Below are positions 1 to 6,217 of a stretch of DNA of 9,341 bases, one piece after another. A program made the position numbers and the translations under genes. The first letter of the stretch is position 1, and each line of letters begins with the position of its first letter. The DNA comes from Pedobacter sp. UBA5917 (GTDB taxonomy: Bacteria; Bacteroidota; Bacteroidia; Sphingobacteriales; Sphingobacteriaceae). The notes under the pieces are model-generated. The model did no database searches, was not told the origin of the DNA, and was given only the letters and a program-made list of their open reading frames with translations. The DNA lies in the NCBI RefSeq assembly GCF_002432345.1, contig NZ_DJDT01000044.1, positions 1 to 9,341 of the forward strand. Reading direction: 5' to 3'.

Positions 1-52
1 GGAAGAGCGTATGATCATCAACAATGGCTATGGCGATATTTTGGTTCTGCAT
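1..52 (-). CDS. Response regulator, NarL/FixJ type (5' end only)
   Basis: Only the first 17 codons lie in the window, reading MQNQNIAIAIVDDHTLF. The pattern of a hydrophobic beta strand followed by Asp-Asp-His (D12, D13, H14) is the start of a receiver (REC) domain. The paired acidic residues bind Mg2+ for phosphotransfer, and 'DDHTLF' is the usual spelling in NarL/FixJ regulators. The ATG sits 3 bases after the stop codon of the HisKA_3 kinase, and that stop is in frame just upstream, so the start is fixed and translation is probably coupled. It is inferred to be the phosphorylation partner of that kinase. The C-terminal half, expected to be a LuxR-type helix-turn-helix, is outside the window, so the output domain is not seen. 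Confidence 0.88.
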   Translation of the reverse strand, partial: MQNQNIAIAIVDDHTLF

Positions 53-55
53 AAC

Positions 56-847
56 TTAGGGATAGGGGATTTCAATGGCAATAGATGTGCCTTTGTCCGG
101 AGCCGAATTTAAGGCTAATTTTCCATTGATCATCTCAATTCTTTTATAAATAGAATTAAGACCCATTCCGGATTTTTTAGCTTTCATCTCTTCTGGATCG
201 AAGCCTATGCCATTTTCGGCAACTTTTAAATGCAGCGCATCGTTTTCAAGGTACGAATCGATCTGTATATGGGTTGCATGCGCATGTTTGATGATGTTAT
301 TGATAATCTCCTGAAGCAAACGGAGGATGATCAGATCCTTATCGGGTGATACAAGTTCTGAATCCAAAAGCTTATTGTTGGTTTGCAGGTCGTAAGTACC
401 TGCTTTGTTAAGCCAGTTAATTTCCTGATCAATGGCGTGGCCAAGGCCATTTTCTACCAATTGCTCGCCATGTAAAAGTTTGGCCAGCTCCCTTAATTCT
501 TTAATGGATTTATTAACAAGGGAAAGGGAATTTTCGATCTTCTTTTTTGCTTTCGGCACATCATTTAAGTTTACCGAGTTTAGGGTAAGCGTGGTAAGAC
601 TAAGCAATTGTCCAACATTATCGTGCAGTTCGGTAGCGATGCTCTGCATGGTCTGGTCCTGTACCTCAATCCGTGTTTGAAGTATTTCCGATTCGAACCG
701 CTGCTGCATATTCTGCTTTTCCAGAAAATGATTTTTTTTATGCCGGTTATAGGATCTGATGTATAAAATCAAAAACACTGGCATTAACAGGAATACCAGT
801 GTAGAAATGGCAACTAAGACTGCAATTTTCGTTGTTTCATTCTGCAT
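56..847 (-). CDS. One-helix sensor histidine kinase, HisKA_3 (NarX/DegS-like) family
   Basis: A 263-residue membrane-bound histidine kinase. One transmembrane helix (about residues 8-30) is followed by a charged, probably coiled-coil stretch (33-68). The HisKA_3 dimerisation domain follows, with phospho-acceptor H75 in ATELHDNVGQ. The GHKL ATPase domain shows the N-box (QEIINNIIKHAHA, N184), a G1 box reading ENGIGF (211-216) and a G2 box GMGL (227-230). There is no periplasmic, PAS or GAF sensor domain, so the signal probably arrives through a partner. The G1 box has Glu (GAA) where the family normally has the adenine-contacting Asp. I chose ATG 847. The only longer reading would start at a TTG at 865. 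The gene overlaps the 3' end of the membrane-protein gene by 34 bases and is followed after 3 bases by the response regulator. Confidence 0.92.
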   Translation of the reverse strand: MQNETTKIAVLVAISTLVFLLMPVFLILYIRSYNRHKKNHFLEKQNMQQRFESEILQTRIEVQDQTMQSIATELHDNVGQLLSLTTLTLNSVNLNDVPKAKKKIENSLSLVNKSIKELRELAKLLHGEQLVENGLGHAIDQEINWLNKAGTYDLQTNNKLLDSELVSPDKDLIILRLLQEIINNIIKHAHATHIQIDSYLENDALHLKVAENGIGFDPEEMKAKKSGMGLNSIYKRIEMINGKLALNSAPDKGTSIAIEIPYP

Positions 848-1461
848 ATAAACGAATATACCCAAAAGCTATATAAAATTAGGTTTAGCAATACATAAAT
901 GCAATATCTTAATGTAGCATTACCAATAATTTTTACGGTAAATAAGCCATCAAAGATATTAGACATGGTGCTTCCGAAGTAATAAAATAACACACCCGTT
1001 ATCCACCAAAATTCGGGATGGGTTTTGATGTTGATGAAATTTGCATCTTTTAATAAGAGGTAGTAATAATAGAGGCAATATAATGTGAAAATTATCGACA
1101 TCACGCTGATTGTTAATGCATTGGTGTCTGTAAATGGTTGCGAAATTAAGAAGTAAAAATAGGTAAGATACACCATTCCCGAACCGATTAAAAAAATAGG
1201 TTTAGGGTTGGTGTATTCCCGTAAGCAACAATAGAGGCCATATAAGATGGTAGTACTCTCAAATATTATAAAGATATTAAAAAGCCATAAGTTGTGCCGG
1301 TGGTGCGATGCAAGATAAATGGCAAATAGTTCTGTAGCAAGGGCAACCGCAATGTAACAGGTTATTATTTTCCAAAAGATAGATTTATCTTTCCAAACCA
1401 AAAAAAGGGCTGCAATTAAGCAACCCAACTCGGAGATGATTATGGGCGAAACATACCTCAT
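814..1461 (-). CDS. Seven-helix membrane protein of a two-component operon
   Basis: A 215-residue, very hydrophobic protein that I cannot assign to a named family. About seven transmembrane helices can be placed near residues 5-23, 28-51, 58-80, 87-107, 113-137, 149-170 and 182-206, with a short basic C-terminal tail (RMKQRK) likely on the cytoplasmic side. Polar or unusual residues inside helices include E44, N62, E68 and the segment HPEFWWITG (148-156). It lies between the Cys-tail protein (3-base gap) and the kinase (34-base overlap), so all are probably co-transcribed and translationally coupled. Because the kinase has one helix and no sensor domain, this protein is a reasonable candidate for the signal-receiving subunit. 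That role is inferred from gene order only. A transporter-like role cannot be ruled out. Confidence 0.82.
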   Translation of the reverse strand: MRYVSPIIISELGCLIAALFLVWKDKSIFWKIITCYIAVALATELFAIYLASHHRHNLWLFNIFIIFESTTILYGLYCCLREYTNPKPIFLIGSGMVYLTYFYFLISQPFTDTNALTISVMSIIFTLYCLYYYYLLLKDANFINIKTHPEFWWITGVLFYYFGSTMSNIFDGLFTVKIIGNATLRYCIYVLLNLILYSFWVYSFICRMKQRKLQS

Positions 1462-1464
1462 TCT

Positions 1465-1848
1465 TTATAAACTGGTTCCATCGCACATATCCGGACAGGC
1501 TGTTCCCCTGTTTTCGATATTGCCCAAATCATCCTCATGATCACGCGGATCTCCATAACCTCCGTTAGCTAAACTCGGTATGGTTGGCACCAATAATAGG
1601 GTATTTCTGCCTGCATAAGATTCGGGAACACCTTCAAGGCCTTCATTTAAATATTGTGCAAAGTAAATCCTTAGTCCGTCATATTTTCCTTCAGCCATTG
1701 ATTTTGCTATTTCTAAAATCTGCTCTGCCGGAAACCATACCGCTTTGGTGTACGATTTATCATAAGTAGCCCCTTCTTTGGCGTATGCTACAACCATTGC
1801 TTTTGCAATCTTCGGATCGATAGGTTCTGAGTTTAAATTTTTGCTCAT
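1465..1848 (-). CDS. Conserved small soluble protein with C-terminal Cys-x3-Cys tail
   Basis: A 127-residue protein with no signal peptide or transmembrane helix and no function I can name. It has a mixed alpha/beta look, with the segments KAVWFPAEQILEI (35-47), DGLRIYFAQY (57-66) and RNTLLLVPT (81-89). A Gly/Asp-rich loop (96-110) leads to a tail ending NRGTACPDMCDGTSL, with cysteines at 118 and 122. From memory, similar proteins ending in NxG..CPxxC occur in other Bacteroidota near regulatory genes, but I have not checked this. The close Cys pair plus nearby His104 and Asp residues could bind a metal or form a disulfide. It is the first gene of the two-component operon, 3 bases before the membrane-protein gene. 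ATG 1848 is the natural start, with an AT-rich leader and no clear Shine-Dalgarno sequence. Confidence 0.82.
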   Translation of the reverse strand: MSKNLNSEPIDPKIAKAMVVAYAKEGATYDKSYTKAVWFPAEQILEIAKSMAEGKYDGLRIYFAQYLNEGLEGVPESYAGRNTLLLVPTIPSLANGGYGDPRDHEDDLGNIENRGTACPDMCDGTSL

Positions 1849-1937
1849 AAAATTAGGATGTTTATTTGTTTATTAAAGCCTAAAAATCGATAATAATAAG
1901 TGATCTGGCAAGAAGTATTTATAATTAAAATACCGTA

Positions 1938-1964
1938 AAAACACCTTTTTATTTAAGGTGTTTT
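1938..1964. terminator. Terminator-like hairpin in a divergent promoter region
   Basis: A perfect 10-bp inverted repeat, AAAACACCTT (1938-1947) and AAGGTGTTTT (1955-1964), encloses a 7-base AT loop. Read on the minus strand the stem ends in five T; on the plus strand in four. No gene ends here: both neighbours start by pointing away. It lies 90 bases before the Cys-tail gene. If that operon is transcribed from upstream of the hairpin, this would be a leader attenuator. Otherwise it could be a shield between divergent promoters. Confidence 0.5.
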
Positions 1965-1985
1965 GCGCTATCATGCAGTTGCGGC

Positions 1986-2004
1986 ATACCACTACTTTTG
2001 GTAT
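1986..2004. promoter_or_regulatory. Candidate operator dyad ATACC-N9-GGTAT
   Basis: An inverted repeat ATACC (1986-1990) and GGTAT (2000-2004) has a 9-base centre. It is located about 66 bases upstream of the -33 element of the LuxR-type gene and 138 bases upstream of the divergent operon start. LuxR/NarL-type DNA-binding domains usually recognise short dyads, so the local stand-alone LuxR protein or the response regulator could bind here. A 5-bp dyad can occur by chance in AT-rich DNA. Confidence 0.3.
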
Positions 2005-2069
2005 ATAATAACAGATAAACAATCTGCTGTTGTACAAACAAACATTGTCTACCCTTGATGAACAACTAT

Positions 2070-2100
2070 TTTGGACTTATTTAAAGATGGGTCTATTTTG
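2070..2100 (+). promoter_or_regulatory. Bacteroidota-type promoter for the LuxR-type gene
   Basis: TTTG at 2070-2073 is followed, after 20 bases, by TATTTTG at 2094-2100. The Bacteroidota housekeeping promoter is TTTG, 19-21 bases, then TAnnTTTG. The match is good apart from one base missing inside the -7 element. The start codon at 2145 lies 44 bases downstream, giving a leader of roughly 40 bases. Confidence 0.5.
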
Positions 2101-2144
2101 ACGAAGCCGAAAAATCTAAAAATTAAAATTTAATTCTTTCAAAA

Positions 2145-2375
2145 ATGATAAACAATATCCTATTACAGGAAAATCATGGTTCGATCAGCGAAAGGGAGGT
2201 AGAGATTGTGCACCTATTATCGATGGGGTACAACAGCAAAGAAATCGGTGAAATGCTTTTTATCAGCGAACATACCGTAAATACACACCGCAGAAATATG
2301 GTGCGAAAGCTCGACCTGAAAAACTCCTACCAGTTAATTGTGTGGGCGTTTAAAGAAAGAATATTATCCTTTTAA
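2145..2375 (+). CDS. Stand-alone LuxR/GerE-type DNA-binding protein
   Basis: A 76-residue protein that is essentially one LuxR-type helix-turn-helix domain (residues about 13-72). It has the family pattern: SEREVEIVHLLSMGYNSKEI for helices 1 and 2, then SEHTVNTHRRNMVRKLDLKN for the recognition helix and linker. A full NarL/FixJ regulator has about 210 residues with a receiver domain in front. Here an in-frame stop at 2124-2126 lies just upstream, so nothing is missing from the reading frame. GerE of Bacillus is a known protein of this minimal kind. It is divergent from the two-component operon, so it may regulate that operon or compete with its response regulator for DNA. It has its own promoter and a strong terminator, which suggests a functional monocistronic gene rather than a relic. 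Confidence 0.85.
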   Translation: MINNILLQENHGSISEREVEIVHLLSMGYNSKEIGEMLFISEHTVNTHRRNMVRKLDLKNSYQLIVWAFKERILSF

Positions 2376-2414
2376 AGGATGTAAAAAGATGTTATAACCT
2401 CTCATTCTAACAGC

Positions 2415-2457
2415 AAAGCCTGCTATTTGATTTCTAAAGTCAAATCAGCAGGCTTTT
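2415..2457 (+). terminator. Strong intrinsic terminator after the LuxR-type gene
   Basis: A long hairpin: AAAGCCTGCT (2415-2424) pairs with AGCAGGCTTT (2447-2456), and inside it ATTTGA (2425-2430) pairs with TCAAAT (2440-2445) with one bulged C. The stem is followed by TTTT and a T-rich run on the plus strand. It begins 39 bases after the LuxR stop codon. It sits between convergent genes and may also stop the peptidase transcript from the other side, but the minus-strand T-tract is only three bases. Confidence 0.85.
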
Positions 2458-2471
2458 GTATTTATGTTATT

Positions 2472-4040
2472 TTATGGTCGGGCCGGTTGTGGCGCAGGTA
2501 ATTCTTTTCTTGGTATCTGTGCTTCACGTTGCGAGGTATTATATACAAAAGAAGCAATAATGGTTGCGGCCTGTTTTAAATCATCTTCAACAAGTCTGTC
2601 GTATGTATCCATATTGCTATGGTGCGTACGGGTATTATAATCAGCAGGGTCCTGGATAAACTGGAAACCCGGGATGCCAACGGCATCAAAAGCCTGGTGA
2701 TCGGTACCACCGGTGTTGCTAATGGTAACAGTTGTTGCGCCAAGATCGGCAAATGGGCTTAACCAGCTTTGAAAAATCGGACCGGCGGTGGCATTGCCCT
2801 GTAAATAAACCCCACGGATTTTTCCTGTTCCGTTATCAAGGTTGTAATAAGCCGATATTTTTTTCTGATCGGGTGTTAATACCATGGTTTTTGGATCGCC
2901 AAAGTGTTTAGATACATAACCTCTTGAGCCAAATAAGCCTTGCTCTTCCGAACTCCATAGTGCGATGCGGATGGTTCGTTTTGGTTTAAAATCAATGGCT
3001 TTTAAAATGCGCATGGCTTCCATCATTACGGTAGAGCCGGCAGCATTGTCGGTTGCGCCGGTTGCGGCATGCCACGAATCGAAGTGACCACCAATCATTA
3101 CCACTTCGTCTTTTAGTTTTTTATCGGTTCCGGGTATTTCGGCTATTACGTTATAACCCTGTGGATCCTGATCGTAAAAAGAAGTTTTAATATCGGCTTC
3201 TACCTCTACAGGTTTACCAGCACGCAATAAGCGTAATATATGAAGGAAATCTTCTGCAGCTACTTCTAGTTCAGGTGAAACAGGTTTAGCATCTAGCGCA
3301 TAAGATGCGCCGTTACTGGTAAAAAATGTCCCCTGGCCGCCACGGGCGTATGTTAAAATCAAACCGACTTTTTCTTCAACCAACATGGCATTTATAGCTG
3401 CGCGTGTTTCGCGTATTTTCATCATCTGCGCCATTCTATCCGCCATCGGTCCTCCTGCGGGGCGTTGTCTGGTACCAGCTGCCTGTGGTTTTGCTGCAGC
3501 CATTTGTGCCAGGGTTGTATCTGCATAACGCGAAAAATCGGCTTTGGTGCCGCTGGTTAGTGGCGTGCCCTGATCCATCATGATGATTTTTCCAGCCAAT
3601 TTGCCTTTGTATTTAGCTAAATCGGCAACGCTATCGGCCTTGATTAAGATTACTTCAGATTTTATCGGTCCGTTTGTACCCGGTGTCCAGGCTTTTGGCG
3701 AGGCAATAATGGCATGGTAATAAGGGAGTGTGGTAGCTGCATAATATTTATCAATCTGCCAGCCCTTACCGAAAGTTCCCCAGGCTTCGAGATGGGCATT
3801 TTTCAAACCCCAATCGGTGAGTTGTTTTACAGCCCATTGCTGCGCTCTTTTTAAGCCGGGCGAATTTGATAAACGGGGTCCGCTAACATCTGTTAGGTTA
3901 AAGGCAATGTCCATTGCTTTTGAATGTTCCAAACCTTCCTTTCTTATTTTTTGTACTACAGCTGCATCAGGGGTATCTTGTGCAAAAGCCGTAAGGCACA
4001 AGCTAAGAGCCAGTGCTGTGGTGGTAAATCTTTTGATCAT
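2472..4040 (-). CDS. Secreted M28-family zinc metallopeptidase with PA-like insert
   Basis: A 522-residue exported peptidase. It has a signal peptide at residues 1-20 (basic MIKRF, hydrophobic core, cleavage near AFA|Q) with no lipobox. An N-terminal part (22-120) is followed by a PA-like region (about 125-275), then the M28 catalytic domain (about 295-500). The two-zinc site is complete: H319 (GGHFDSW), D331 (GATDNAAG), catalytic E365 with ligand E366 (SSEEQG), D402 (YNLDNGTG) and H474 (THHSNMDTYD). M28 enzymes are amino- or carboxypeptidases, so it probably trims peptides in the periplasm or outside the cell; the exact specificity is not readable. The PA-like region carries an Ala/Gln/Met/Arg-rich stretch (176-215), and the C-terminus is Pro-rich. 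It lies 108 bases downstream of the ABC permease gene on the same strand, with no clear terminator between, so read-through is possible. Confidence 0.93.
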   Translation of the reverse strand: MIKRFTTTALALSLCLTAFAQDTPDAAVVQKIRKEGLEHSKAMDIAFNLTDVSGPRLSNSPGLKRAQQWAVKQLTDWGLKNAHLEAWGTFGKGWQIDKYYAATTLPYYHAIIASPKAWTPGTNGPIKSEVILIKADSVADLAKYKGKLAGKIIMMDQGTPLTSGTKADFSRYADTTLAQMAAAKPQAAGTRQRPAGGPMADRMAQMMKIRETRAAINAMLVEEKVGLILTYARGGQGTFFTSNGASYALDAKPVSPELEVAAEDFLHILRLLRAGKPVEVEADIKTSFYDQDPQGYNVIAEIPGTDKKLKDEVVMIGGHFDSWHAATGATDNAAGSTVMMEAMRILKAIDFKPKRTIRIALWSSEEQGLFGSRGYVSKHFGDPKTMVLTPDQKKISAYYNLDNGTGKIRGVYLQGNATAGPIFQSWLSPFADLGATTVTISNTGGTDHQAFDAVGIPGFQFIQDPADYNTRTHHSNMDTYDRLVEDDLKQAATIIASFVYNTSQREAQIPRKELPAPQPARP

Positions 4041-4148
4041 TTTGGAATAATTAGTTGGTTGATTTTGATCTAAATTACACTTTAAACCCCTTCAAATTAT
4101 TTTCCAATGATATTTTTACATGATTGACCTGATAAATAATCCCTTAAC

Positions 4149-4946
4149 CTATTTTATACTCTTTTTGGTTACAATAAAGTAGCCGATAATAAAAAGAATG
4201 GCTGCATAAATTAAACTTGTCCATATTTCCTGTGTGAAAATGGGAAAATCGAGCGGATCGGTTCCTTTTTTCACTTTCGTGATCTTCAAAGCTAAAGCAG
4301 GTAACGAATAAGGGATCAGGTAGGCATATTTCCAGCCAATATTTGCTGTAATTATCCCCATAATGGTGCCAACAAAGCCAATTCCCATCGGTTTAAGGAA
4401 ATCGCTCCACAATAAACTTAAAATAAACTGAAATGATAAAATGCCTAAAGCAGACAGGAATAGTTTAGCATAAGCATTAATGAGGAAACTTAATGGATTA
4501 TACTGGTTAAAGTTGAATTTTGGAACCAATACCTGCAATAAATGGCCAAAAGCAAAAGTTAAAGAGGCGAAAAGAAATAAACAAAGGAATATCAGAAATA
4601 CAGCATACAGGTATTTTGCGGCATAAATGGCAAATTTATTCAAAGGTTGAGCAAATAACATTTTCCAGGTATCGTTCTTATGCTCGATATTATTAACCGA
4701 AAAAGCCATAAATATGACATAAAAGGGCATAATTAAAAACCCCATTACGCCAAGTGCTGCACCGCTATACTTTGCCCACAGTATTACAGGAGGGTTATGT
4801 GCAGCAATTACTTTTTCGGATTCTGAATAAAAACCAAAAGAGATTAATCCGCATATAATAACCGGTAACAATATGGCCGCCCAAAAAGCCAGCGTTTTCC
4901 GCGACTTATAAAATTCTGATTTTAAAGATATGTAGAGCGTACGCAT
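4149..4946 (-). CDS. ABC-2 type transporter permease
   Basis: A 265-residue integral membrane protein with about six transmembrane helices, near residues 18-40, 62-84, 108-138, 156-181, 187-208 and 242-260. The segment IEHKNDTWKMLFAQPLNKFAIYAAKY after helix 2 matches the pattern of ABC-2 permeases related to lantibiotic/bacitracin self-protection transporters (MutE/EpiE/BcrB-like). There an amphipathic stretch with a 'TWK..L..P' core joins the ATPase. It starts 1 base after the ATPase stop codon, so the two form one transporter, probably a dimer of each subunit in the inner membrane. The substrate is unknown; exporters of this type remove peptides or other membrane-active compounds. Only one permease gene is present, so it would work as a homodimer. 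Confidence 0.88.
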   Translation of the reverse strand: MRTLYISLKSEFYKSRKTLAFWAAILLPVIICGLISFGFYSESEKVIAAHNPPVILWAKYSGAALGVMGFLIMPFYVIFMAFSVNNIEHKNDTWKMLFAQPLNKFAIYAAKYLYAVFLIFLCLFLFASLTFAFGHLLQVLVPKFNFNQYNPLSFLINAYAKLFLSALGILSFQFILSLLWSDFLKPMGIGFVGTIMGIITANIGWKYAYLIPYSLPALALKITKVKKGTDPLDFPIFTQEIWTSLIYAAILFIIGYFIVTKKSIK

Positions 4947-4947
4947 A

Positions 4948-5856
4948 TTAGTTTGTTTTGGTAATATCCAGGAATAAATTTTCGAGGTCTTTTCTTTGCT
5001 GATAAAGGCTGCTTACTGTAAAACCGTTTTGTATAAGGAGTGTATTTAATTCGCCGCTTTTTTGGGCTGAATTAAACGGAACCGTGATTTTTTTATCGGT
5101 TTGGGCAACGATTTCATATCCGGCCTTTGCGATAAAGGTGCTCGCACTTTCGATGTTGTTTACTTCGATTTCGAGCATGGGTTTGCTCAGCAGATGAAGT
5201 TCATCAATGGTGCCCTGAAATAACAGCTGCCCTTTATTGATGATGCCTACATGTGTGGCAGTTCTTTCTATTTCTGCCAGTAAATGGCTTGATACCAGAA
5301 TGGTTTTTTGATGTTTGGTAGCCAGTTCGATCATCAAGTTACGTATCTCGATAATGCCGTTAGGGTCTAAACCATTGGTAGGCTCGTCTAAAAGTAGTAG
5401 TTCGGGATCAGATATCAGCGCCTGTGCTATGCCCAAACGTTGTTTCATACCTAAAGAATATTTACTCGCTTTTTTATCTGCTGCATCGGTTAAACCCACC
5501 AGGGCCAACATTTCGTCGGCTTTGGTTTTTTTTATGCCCAGTAGGATACAACGGTTGATGAGGTTTTCGCGGCCTGTTAAATGCCCGTAAATGGCAGGTT
5601 GCTCTACCAAGGCACCTACACGCTTTAAAATAGCAATGCGGTTACTGTTTATTTCTTTTCCGAATAAAAAAACCTGATCTGAAGGCGACTTCAGCAGGTT
5701 TAATAAAATTTTTATAGTGGTTGTTTTTCCGGCTCCGTTTGGCCCTAAAAAGCCGTAAATGCTGCCTTTTGGTACCTGTAACGAAAGATCTTTTACAATG
5801 GCCTGGTTGCCAAAATTAAAGTTTAAGCCTACGGTTTCGATCGCGTAATTACCCAT
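4948..5856 (-). CDS. ABC transporter ATP-binding protein (BcrA/lantibiotic-protection type)
   Basis: A 302-residue cytoplasmic ATPase with every nucleotide-binding motif intact: Walker A GPNGAGKT (38-45), Q-loop Q86, signature SLGMKQ (134-139), Walker B LLLLDEP (153-159), D-loop GLDP and switch histidine H191. The C-terminal 90 residues form the small extra domain usual in BcrA/NisF-like ATPases of ABC-2 exporters. It drives the permease encoded directly downstream (1-base gap). It starts 5 bases after the small membrane-protein gene, giving a three-gene operon. Its operon diverges from a LytTR two-component system whose control region carries LytTR-type boxes. Regulation of the transporter by that system is likely but inferred. 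Confidence 0.95.
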   Translation of the reverse strand: MGNYAIETVGLNFNFGNQAIVKDLSLQVPKGSIYGFLGPNGAGKTTTIKILLNLLKSPSDQVFLFGKEINSNRIAILKRVGALVEQPAIYGHLTGRENLINRCILLGIKKTKADEMLALVGLTDAADKKASKYSLGMKQRLGIAQALISDPELLLLDEPTNGLDPNGIIEIRNLMIELATKHQKTILVSSHLLAEIERTATHVGIINKGQLLFQGTIDELHLLSKPMLEIEVNNIESASTFIAKAGYEIVAQTDKKITVPFNSAQKSGELNTLLIQNGFTVSSLYQQRKDLENLFLDITKTN

Positions 5857-5861
5857 GGCTA

Positions 5862-6119
5862 TTATTTAAAAATAGCGGTGGCTTTTGTTACAATAGTACT
5901 TGAGCTTTTTGCAGGCTTAACTACTATTTCTGCGTCGTTCTGACTGGTGCTTACGGTAAGGGTTAAAATGATCATCATAAATACTGGTAATAACAATAGT
6001 AAAAATGGCGAAGTGTTTCCTAACTTTTTCATGATGGTTTGTTTTATTTGAGAGGCTGCGAAAATATCATCAGCCATTACTGTTTGATTTTTTAAGTGGA
6101 TTGCTGATGTAGTTTTCAT
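5862..6119 (-). CDS. Small one-helix membrane protein heading the ABC operon
   Basis: An 85-residue protein from ATG 6119. A longer reading starts only at TTG 6143, and an internal ATG at 6032 would give a 56-residue form. A polar N-terminal part (1-36) is followed by one strong transmembrane helix (about 38-57, SPFLLLLLPVFMMIILTLTV) and a short Ser/Thr/Lys-rich tail predicted outside the cytoplasm. I recognise no family. Its stop is 5 bases before the ABC ATPase start, so it is almost certainly co-transcribed with it. A small accessory or regulatory subunit of the transporter, or a link to the neighbouring sensor kinase, is possible. No cysteines, repeats or cleavable-peptide motif are visible. 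Position and hydrophobic pattern make it a real gene more likely than not. Confidence 0.65.
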   Translation of the reverse strand: MKTTSAIHLKNQTVMADDIFAASQIKQTIMKKLGNTSPFLLLLLPVFMMIILTLTVSTSQNDAEIVVKPAKSSSTIVTKATAIFK

Positions 6120-6150
6120 ATTGTTTTCGTTTTGATGATTCAAAGAAACA

Positions 6151-6166
6151 CAGGAAAAACTTCCTG
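6151..6166. repeat. Short perfect inverted repeat CAGGAA-N4-TTCCTG
   Basis: A 6-bp perfect stem with a 4-base loop (AAAC), 32 bases upstream of the small membrane-protein start on the minus strand. It could be a hairpin in the leader of the ABC operon mRNA or an operator half-site pair. There is no T-tract, so it is not an ordinary terminator. Confidence 0.35.
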
Positions 6167-6217
6167 CTAAAATCTATTATACCAAGTGTTCAAGATTCTA
6201 GATCAACAGACATTTTT

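Noticed and set aside
432..680. 82-residue open frame antisense to the HisKA_3 kinase
   Set aside because: It overlaps the conserved kinase core on the other strand; Ser/Phe-rich composition is typical of a shadow frame.
848..865. Longer kinase start at TTG 865
   Set aside because: ATG 847 gives a normal N-terminus directly before the transmembrane helix; the extra six residues add nothing recognisable.
1973..2008. 11-codon open frame starting at an ATG in the divergent region
   Set aside because: It is too short to support as a gene, with no ribosome-binding signal and no leader-peptide features such as repeated regulatory codons.
3817..4050. 77-residue open frame antisense to the start of the M28 peptidase gene
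   Set aside because: It covers the signal-peptide end of a well-supported gene on the opposite strand, with no recognisable domain.
4041..4148. Spacer between the ABC permease and the M28 peptidase, checked for a terminator and promoter
   Set aside because: No convincing hairpin was found. A TAATTTAG at 4070-4077 (minus strand) resembles a -7 element, but its nearest TTTG is only 15 bases away, too close for the consensus.
5315..5590. 91-residue open frame antisense to the ABC ATPase
   Set aside because: It mirrors the signature and Walker B region of the ATPase; no independent coding signal.
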